From: Hydrotalea sp.
GTDB taxonomy: Bacteria; Bacteroidota; Bacteroidia; Chitinophagales; Chitinophagaceae
Length of the DNA stretch: 64,000 nucleotides
Direction of reading: 5' to 3'
Assembly (NCBI GenBank): GCA_022402565.1
Contig: JAKRSC010000022.1
Span: forward strand, 1-64,000
The position numbers were made by a program, and so were the translations under genes. Below the pieces are notes generated by a model, which did not search any database, was not told the DNA's origin, and was given only the letters and a program-made list of their open reading frames with translations. Shown in pieces: positions 63,736 to 64,000 of this stretch. Every line of letters starts with the position of its first letter. The stretch's first letter is position 1.

Positions 63736-64000
63736 GTGAATAGTTTAAAAGAATTGAAACCTCGAAAAGCGCTGAATAAAGCTTTTTTGAAAGTAAAACC
63801 TAATAGGAATGAAATTGAAAGGTTCAAAAGCCAACTCATTACTTTACTAGATAGAACCAATGATACTGAAAGCGAGGAGTTTCATAAAAACCTGGTTTCA
63901 GATTTTCTAAAGAAAACTTACTACGACCCCAACCATTTCATCAACACAAAAGGTAGAAATGACCTAGTAATTCATAATGGCGAAAACGCCCAATCCACGG
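63736..64000 (+). CDS. Eco57I-type restriction-modification protein, N-terminal part
   Basis: The first 88 codons of a gene running off the window. Start GTG 63736 (in-frame TGA at 63715 upstream). The product starts NSLKELKPRKALNKAFLKVKP and continues with LLDRTNDTESEEFHKNLVSDFLKKTYYDPN and FINTKGRNDLVIHNGENA, matching the N-terminal nuclease-like domain (DUF7149-type) of long single-chain Eco57I/type IIG methylase-nucleases. The FINTKGRNDLVI strand with its Asp is consistent with a PD-(D/E)xK-like site. No methylase motif is in view yet. Confidence 0.75.
   Translation, partial: MNSLKELKPRKALNKAFLKVKPNRNEIERFKSQLITLLDRTNDTESEEFHKNLVSDFLKKTYYDPNHFINTKGRNDLVIHNGENAQST

Overview
The window looks like the chromosome of a Bacteroidota bacterium, most likely of the Chitinophagaceae (family-level placement is inference). 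Evidence: several TonB-dependent receptors; Bacteroidota-only families (DUF5689, DUF3871, BT4734/VirE_N-DUF3987); the phylum's promoter form (TTG or TTTG, about 19-21 nt, TAnnTTTG) in front of the tRNA and several genes; and AT-rich intergenic DNA. No rRNA and no CRISPR array were seen.

Layout. (1) 1-3.25 kb is accessory DNA: a TonB receptor cut off at its 5' end inside a ~46 bp hairpin repeat, a CPBP intramembrane protease, a small winged-helix protein and a small exported protein. (2) 3.3-30.7 kb is mostly housekeeping: grpE-dnaJ; a nuclease / TonB receptor / DUF5689 lipoprotein group probably for scavenging extracellular nucleic acid; aspS, rarA, two glycosyltransferases, an ElaA-type acetyltransferase, uvrA; and a methionine region in which an OsmC protein and MetZ face away from metY-metX-hom, the latter led by a SAM-I riboswitch with a clear terminator/antiterminator switch. 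PAP2 phosphatase and an astacin-like protease follow. (3) A 20.6 kb integrative island sits in tRNA-Pro(TGG): 47 bp att repeats at 30876-30922 and 51454-51500, a tyrosine integrase beside attL, candidate integrase arm sites on both sides, a small replication/mobility set (AAA ATPase, DUF3871, RadC, primase-like VirE_N/DUF3987, excisionase-like HTH, DUF5131), and a defence-like cargo (AIPR abortive infection, ADP-ribosyltransferase-like protein, trypsin-like lipoprotein, AlbA_2/Schlafen-like protein, HNH nuclease, AbiJ-like protein). Parts of this cargo are separated by attC-like imperfect palindromes. (4) 51.5-63.5 kb is bounded by remnants of a second, closely related island: a near-identical copy of the integrase 3' end at 51772-52012 and a decayed copy of the island right end at 63315-63530. 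Between them lie a seven-gene operon (Crp/Fnr regulator, two YHS proteins, DoxX, DinB, NRDE Ntn-hydrolase, ATP-grasp), a pyruvate kinase-like protein without the regulatory C domain, an alpha/beta hydrolase, and a TonB receptor with a purple-acid-phosphatase-like enzyme. (5) The right edge cuts the start of an Eco57I-type restriction-modification gene.

How it works together: the core half is ordinary metabolism and repair. The tRNA-Pro site has been an integration hotspot at least twice; the first island carries candidate anti-phage functions and the second tract carries a compact stress/redox-like operon and nutrient acquisition genes. The most notable signals are the tandem-island architecture, the mobile ~46 bp hairpin repeat found in front of three unrelated genes, the repeat-rich non-coding block at 42.5-43.2 kb, and the Crp-to-ATP-grasp operon, whose combined function I cannot name.
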